Shown here: in pieces, positions 60,247-64,000 of the stretch
Numbering within the stretch: position 1 is the stretch's first letter
Layout: every line of letters starts with the position of its first letter
DNA from: Planktothricoides sp. SR001
GTDB lineage: Bacteria; Cyanobacteriota; Cyanobacteriia; Cyanobacteriales; Laspinemataceae
Reading direction: 5' to 3'
Assembly: GCF_001276715.1 (NCBI RefSeq)
Contig: NZ_LIUQ01000008.1
Coordinates: forward strand, 1-64,000
DNA: 64,000 nt
Position numbers and translations under genes: made by a program
The notes under the pieces: generated by a model
What the model was told of the DNA's origin: nothing
The model's input: only the letters and a program-made list of their open reading frames with translations
Database searches by the model: none

Positions 60247-60659
60247 ACCTACAGCAATTTTCTATGGGCTAAACCACTTTTCCTAAGTTAGGGCTTGCCC
60301 GCGTCGAATATCTGGGCTACAGGCGGGAGGGCGAAGCATAACCGTATATATTTTATCGCTTAAAAGCATGAATTTACTGCGGTCATGCTTCGCCCCTACA
60401 GTTCACAATTATTATATGAGCCCAATCTGCAAAGATTGGGTTTTTTTGTTAAAATCTTTAAGAAATGTTACAAAAACCAGCATCGATCGCTCATGGGTGA
60501 GTTTTGCATAAATGAATTTTGAAGGGAATTTAACCAAGTGTCAGCGATCGCGATCGCAAATTTTCTGGCAATAGATCACTGGTGACTGCCCCATGAAATC
60601 ACCGGAACTTCACGGATCTTGATTCATACTGGAAGTAGTCGAGTTGCGAGCGAAAACCG
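60247..60659. other. Intergenic region with dispersed element and terminator
   Basis: CTACAGCAATTTTCTATGG at 60248 resembles the MITE-like end; GGGCGAAGCATAACCG and CGGTCATGCTTCGCCCCTAC follow (to about 60400). The strong terminator at 60421 comes next. No gene is present. Confidence 0.6.
60421..60447 (+). terminator. Rho-independent terminator after the CP12 gene
   Basis: CCCAATC (60421-60427) pairs with GATTGGG (60434-60440) over a TGCAAA loop, and seven T follow. Confidence 0.9.
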
Positions 60660-60854
60660 ATGATGAAATATTCTCACAATCAAGCCTCCACTAGCTTAGA
60701 AGAAATCTTTGGCCAAAGCCTTAGTTCTGGTAAATTGACTCACTGCGATCGCCTCCAGACTGGTAATGCCCTGTTACAAAATGCTTTGAGTGAAGAACAT
60801 CAGGACATTATTAATCGCTTAATTTATAATGCCAAGCGCGGCAGACTGACTTGA
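60660..60854 (+). CDS. Small conserved-looking protein, cyanobacterial type
   Basis: This 64-residue protein has the segment SLEEIFGQSLSSGKLTHCDR followed by LLQNALSEEHQDIINRLIYNAKRGRL. Its pattern (ITRxDQ-x-x-x-x-ALL...LSEE-x-x-x-INR-x-x-x-x-x-x-x-GRL) recalls small cyanobacterial proteins of unknown role that I have seen in many genomes. No domain assignment is possible. Either of two adjacent ATG codons could start it. It stands alone between the terminator and the EAL remnant. Confidence 0.6.
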   Translation: MMKYSHNQASTSLEEIFGQSLSSGKLTHCDRLQTGNALLQNALSEEHQDIINRLIYNAKRGRLT

Positions 60855-61035
60855 CTAAGGTATTATCTTCTTGATTATTTCTATTTCCGGGTCAAATTGT
60901 TTACAAAATCTGTCTATATCAAGCCTGTTTTCAGGTTTTTTTGCTTTTATACTATTAATTTACTGAAAATTAATTTAATTATTTATTATTCTGATTTTCA
61001 TCATTGTATAGTCTATTAATTAAGTCTATTAATTA

Positions 61036-61380
61036 TCAGATACTCGCTGCCGAAAAATTCAGAAACCAATTCGTAAATTCAGTTGCAGGCAGCAGGCGAC
61101 TAATCAAATAGTCTTGAATTAATTCGCAACCATGCTGACCTGATATTTTTTTAAAGTAGTTAAAATATTCTCAGCTATTCTCAGCTAAATTTGCTTGCTG
61201 AAACTGTTTACTGGATAGATTAATCGAAATTGCTACTGGAGTTAACCCCAATTTTTCCCATTGCCGAATTTGTTGACAAACCGACTCTAATATCCATTTG
61301 CTTAATGGGATAATTAACCCGGTATTTTCCGCTAAAGGAATAAATTCGCGGTATAGAATAGATTGATTAATATCCACCAT
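61036..61380 (-). pseudogene. EAL-domain (c-di-GMP phosphodiesterase) remnant
   Basis: The minus strand gives REFIPLAENTGLIIPLSKWI followed by LESVCQQIRQWEKLGLTPVAISINLSSKQFQQANLAEN, which is the middle of an EAL domain. After a deletion it gives GQHGCELIQDYLISRLLPA followed by TEFTNWFLN and a stop at 61036-61038, which is the EAL C-terminus (HGCDEIQGYLFSRPLP-type). The EAL motif itself, the catalytic acids and the N-terminal domains are missing. It is a decayed gene without function. Confidence 0.8.
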
Positions 61381-61473
61381 ATTTTGAGCGAAACGTCGAT
61401 CGCAACTTGAATATTAGACTTCTTGCTTTTATTCTATCAAAGCGATCGCCGTTTAAAACTTAAATTTTAAAAC

Positions 61474-62055
61474 CTAACTTGCCCCAAACACTTGGGCAAC
61501 CGTTAAATTAAGCTCTCTAAATCCTGGAGAAACCACTAAATCATCCCCGGAAAAACTGCCAAATTCTATATAAGTATTTCCCTCCAGCACCAACACCAAA
61601 ATCGTCTGAGTTTGCGGGTCAACAATCCAATATTCAGGAATGCCACAATCTTGATATTGAATTCTTTTGGCAACATAATCTCTATCCCGTTGTAACTCTC
61701 CGGGGCTGACCACTTCAACTACTAATAAAGGCGGTGCCATTGACAGGCGAATTGTATTCCGAGTTGATAATTGTTGAATATGTTCTTCTCTAATAATGGT
61801 TAAATCAGGATAGCGATTTTTCGGTTCCCCCCTCACCTCTAATTCTAATCCTTGAACCCGGACTCGACGATAACCGACAATTTCGGCAAATTTCAGTAAT
61901 AAAAAAGTAGCAATTTGCACATTAAAACCTGATTCGGGGGGCATTTCGATCAATTCTCCGTTAAATAGTTCACAAAAAGTTTCTGAATCATTATTAGCTG
62001 ATAGATATTCCTCAAAGCTTTGAAAGCGATGTGGGCGATTTGTCACCGTTAGCAT
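61474..62055 (-). CDS. Uma2-family endonuclease-like protein
   Basis: This 193-residue Uma2/DUF820 protein has a different subgroup pattern from the others in the window: SFEEYLSANNDSETFCELFNGELIEMPPESG, NRYPDLTIIREEHI (the metal Asp), LLVVEVVSPGELQRDRDYVAKRIQYQDCGIPEYWIVDPQTQ (the acidic strand). The core PD-(D/E)XK-like residues are present. ATG 62055 is supported by a full N-terminal strand. Function is not established. Confidence 0.9.
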   Translation of the reverse strand: MLTVTNRPHRFQSFEEYLSANNDSETFCELFNGELIEMPPESGFNVQIATFLLLKFAEIVGYRRVRVQGLELEVRGEPKNRYPDLTIIREEHIQQLSTRNTIRLSMAPPLLVVEVVSPGELQRDRDYVAKRIQYQDCGIPEYWIVDPQTQTILVLVLEGNTYIEFGSFSGDDLVVSPGFRELNLTVAQVFGAS

Positions 62056-62266
62056 CAGATTTACTCCATCATTTTTGAGCTTTTTGCTTTATGGTCAGAA
62101 ACATAAGCTAGATATATTCCGGCTTTTCCAGGGCATGACATTTTTACGATCTGACTTTTTGGGGCATCTTATGATTATAACTTACGCGATCGGGGCTGGA
62201 TGTGCAGGGCTGAGTAAAAATAACTACAATGTTCGCTGATTTGTTATGTTGGGTACTAATAACAAA

Positions 62267-62298
62267 AAGGAGAAACGCTTTTTATCGCGTTTCTCCTT
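62267..62298. terminator. Bidirectional terminator downstream of acsF
   Basis: AAGGAGAAACGC (62267-62278) pairs perfectly with GCGTTTCTCCTT (62287-62298) over an 8-base loop, with A-rich and T-rich flanks. It lies 30 bases past the acsF stop. Confidence 0.8.
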
Positions 62299-62329
62299 AT
62301 TTGAAATTGGGATAATTTATTTCGGCATT

Positions 62330-63406
62330 TTAAGCAACGGTGCCTCTAGTGGCTTCCGCGTCAATTGCTGGAATAAAATAGAGTTTGACTAAATCAGCAA
62401 AAATGCCAATTTGTAAGGGCAATTTCCGCAAGGATTTAACGAATTTTGGCGCGTTGCTGGCGTCAATTTCTTTCATCTTCATGTTGCGATCGGAACACCG
62501 ATATAAACCAGGGAAAAAGTCGGGGTGTTCCACATTCAACATCACCGGGAAAGCACGTCCAGAGGTTTCGTTGGTTTTTCTAATGACGTGGCGATCGTAT
62601 TCGGTCGCGTTGATGCCAATTGATTCATAAAAATCTGACCGTTCTTGCACGGTTAAGGTGTGGGTGGCAAAGACGGTTAAGAGGAAAAAACGCGCCCACC
62701 AGCGACCAGTCCAATGATCCCACATTTTAGGCTGCGATCGCAGTAATGCCTTGAAAATATCGCCGTGGCGGTTTTCATCTTGACACCAGCTTTCAAACAT
62801 ATTAAACAAAGGATAATAGTTATTTTCTGGATGTTTTTCTAAGTGACGATAGACCGTGATATAGCGCCAGTAGCCAATTTTTTCTGAGAGGTAAACCGCA
62901 TAGATAATCCACTCAGGTTTAAAGAAAGTATAGGTGCGGTTTTTGGTTAAATAGCCTAAATCTAAAGAGATGCCAAAATCCGACATAGACTTATTCAAAA
63001 ATCCCGCATGACGGGCTTCATCTCTGGCCATCAGCGCAAAGATTTCTGATAAGATCGGGCTGCGGTCTTTGAGGCGACGAGACAATTCTTTAAATAAGAT
63101 AAATCCAGAAAACTCCGAGGTGCAAGACCGTTCTAGAAAGTCAATAAAAATATTGCGCGTTGTTTCGTCAATATGCTCCCAAGATTTCTTAAATTCTTTA
63201 GAATGAACGAAATGATTCCGGTTGTAATCCGCTTTCATTTCGGCGATCATGGCCTTGAGTTCTTCTTCCTGACTGGAAATATCCATATTAGCCACCGCCT
63301 CGAAGTCAGTGATATAAAACCGAGGCGTCAGCAAAGTTTCTTTCGTCGGGGCTTTAACTCCGGGCTTGAGTTCTTCGATCTTGGGTTGCGGTGGAGATGT
63401 AACCAT
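62330..63406 (-). CDS. acsF: Mg-protoporphyrin IX monomethyl ester oxidative cyclase
   Basis: This di-iron enzyme forms ring E of chlorophyll using oxygen. It has 358 residues, the family length. The diiron ligands are carried by ESCTSEFSGF-type Glu, ARDEARHAG at 127-135 and the second pair WCQDENRHGD at 207-216. The long basic C-terminus and LTPRFYITDFEAVANMDIS near the N-terminus match AcsF. Cyanobacteria often have two copies, one used at low oxygen; which this is cannot be told here. ATG 63406 is the natural start. It is monocistronic, with a terminator downstream. Confidence 0.95.
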   Translation of the reverse strand: MVTSPPQPKIEELKPGVKAPTKETLLTPRFYITDFEAVANMDISSQEEELKAMIAEMKADYNRNHFVHSKEFKKSWEHIDETTRNIFIDFLERSCTSEFSGFILFKELSRRLKDRSPILSEIFALMARDEARHAGFLNKSMSDFGISLDLGYLTKNRTYTFFKPEWIIYAVYLSEKIGYWRYITVYRHLEKHPENNYYPLFNMFESWCQDENRHGDIFKALLRSQPKMWDHWTGRWWARFFLLTVFATHTLTVQERSDFYESIGINATEYDRHVIRKTNETSGRAFPVMLNVEHPDFFPGLYRCSDRNMKMKEIDASNAPKFVKSLRKLPLQIGIFADLVKLYFIPAIDAEATRGTVA

Positions 63407-63911
63407 GTTTTTTTATATTCATCGCTAAATAGTTATACTAAGTTATAACGATTTCGTTCATTTTGGGTAGGGGTTGAGGGAAAATTTTTACAAAGCTTCA
63501 CGTTTAATGCCCAATCCGGTTGTCAAAACCCGTTTATCAACCCATCTGTCATTCCCGCGAAGGCGGGAATCCACAAGCGTTTGAGGGAACGATCGCAGGG
63601 GCGATTCGCCAATCGCCCCTACGGGAGAACCGGATTTGGTGTCAAATCGCAACAGGAGTCAAGTTTCGGGATCCGCTTTGCGGCATCGCCTTTCAGTCCA
63701 AGAACAAATCAAATCCTGAATGCGATCGCGGCTGAATTTGACCGCAGAGGCACCAAACCGGGCAGTCTCTTGGGTTCTGCTGAATTCGGTTCTACCGTAG
63801 GGGCGAGAAAGCGAATCGCCCCTACATAAACCCAAATTAATCTCGTAATTGTCGCAAGCATTTTTGGAATTGTTCTTATATAATTGTTCTCAAAATAGTC
63901 TTGCATGCATA
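63407..63911. other. Intergenic region with palindromic repeats
   Basis: It contains ATTCCCGCGAAGGCGGGAAT (63551-63570, as at 18789), GGGGCGATTCGCCAATCGCC (63596-63617) and GTAGGGGCG...CGCCCCTAC (63797-63825). The acsF promoter should lie in its left part. No gene or RNA is recognised. Confidence 0.6.
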
Positions 63912-64000
63912 ATGAATTACGATACCATTGAAGACCTGGTATGGTCGATCGCGGCTGGACAAGGGGAATTTACCTTAACCTTTGCCCACTGTAACTATGC
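63912..64000 (+). CDS. Start of a protein, partial (runs off window end)
   Basis: ATG 63912 opens a frame MNYDTIEDLVWSIAAGQGEF followed by TLTFAHCNYA that reaches the last base. From memory the beginning resembles the N-termini of some cyanobacterial ATPase or TPR proteins (-EDL--SI-A-QG---L--A-C-). Only 29 codons are visible, so no function is assigned. Confidence 0.45.
   Translation, partial: MNYDTIEDLVWSIAAGQGEFTLTFAHCNY

Overview
The window reads as chromosomal DNA of a filamentous cyanobacterium, probably of the Oscillatoriales. Three things suggest this: the octamer GCGATCGC (HIP1) recurs throughout; marker genes of oxygenic phototrophs are present (acsF for chlorophyll, a CP12-type Calvin-cycle regulator, an EGY-like site-2 protease, DUF928, several Uma2-family nucleases); and the gaps between genes are long and packed with short repeats. 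No rRNA, tRNA or CRISPR array was recognised by eye.

Layout. 1-2.8 kb: an accessory patch with a Cro/C1-type regulator, iteron-like repeats and a tyrosine recombinase broken by one in-frame TGA. 3-8.5 kb: a SPOR-like periplasmic protein, nnr, a tandem pair of 283-bp non-coding elements that fold on paper into a long stepped hairpin, and a GT39-type glycosyltransferase. 8.6-12.5 kb: a STAND/NB-ARC-like ATPase and two PIN-domain toxin-antitoxin operons that share one 5' region and one antitoxin N-terminus, framed by palindromic repeats. 12.6-16.3 kb: site-2 protease, metF-like reductase and trpS, all on the minus strand. 17-28 kb: Uma2 nucleases, a decayed sucrose synthase gene, an M32 carboxypeptidase, queF, an HtrA protease and def. 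28-34.5 kb: miaB, a two-gene sugar-phosphate salvage operon (HAD phosphatase and aldolase/dehydrogenase fusion) and an MFS permease. 35-41 kb: a possible toxin remnant with its neighbour, a NAGPA-like lipoprotein, a CHASE2 adenylate cyclase and a DUF928 protein. 40.4-43.9 kb: a minus-strand operon of flavin disulfide reductase, ArsM-like methyltransferase and TVP38 membrane protein, which looks devoted to metal(loid)s. 44-51.4 kb: two large membrane proteins (one GT39), a TPR protein and an unusual signal peptidase I. 51.8-54.4 kb: cytosine deaminase, Uma2 and a small antitoxin-like protein. 54.7-58.1 kb: a HIP1-free island holding a methyltransferase and an ABC exporter, with related direct repeats on both sides. 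58.4-64 kb: an HTH gene and a response regulator split by a 13-C tract, a cysteine-poor CP12, an EAL remnant, Uma2, acsF and the start of another gene.

The clearest theme is repeat-driven remodelling. A stop-free palindrome (AGAAACCGGGTTTCTT) sits between genes, brackets the toxin-antitoxin modules and has entered the reading frames of two membrane proteins. A second repeat family forms the N-terminus of the TVP38 protein. Short TIR-bearing elements of the type TTACAGCGGTTTTC...TGTAGGGGCGAAGC are scattered through most gaps. The most unusual loci are the paired structured elements at 5.8-6.4 kb, the poly-C-split regulator at 58.7 kb, the chimeric antitoxin at 11.4-11.6 kb and the repeat-invaded glycosyltransferase at 46-48 kb.
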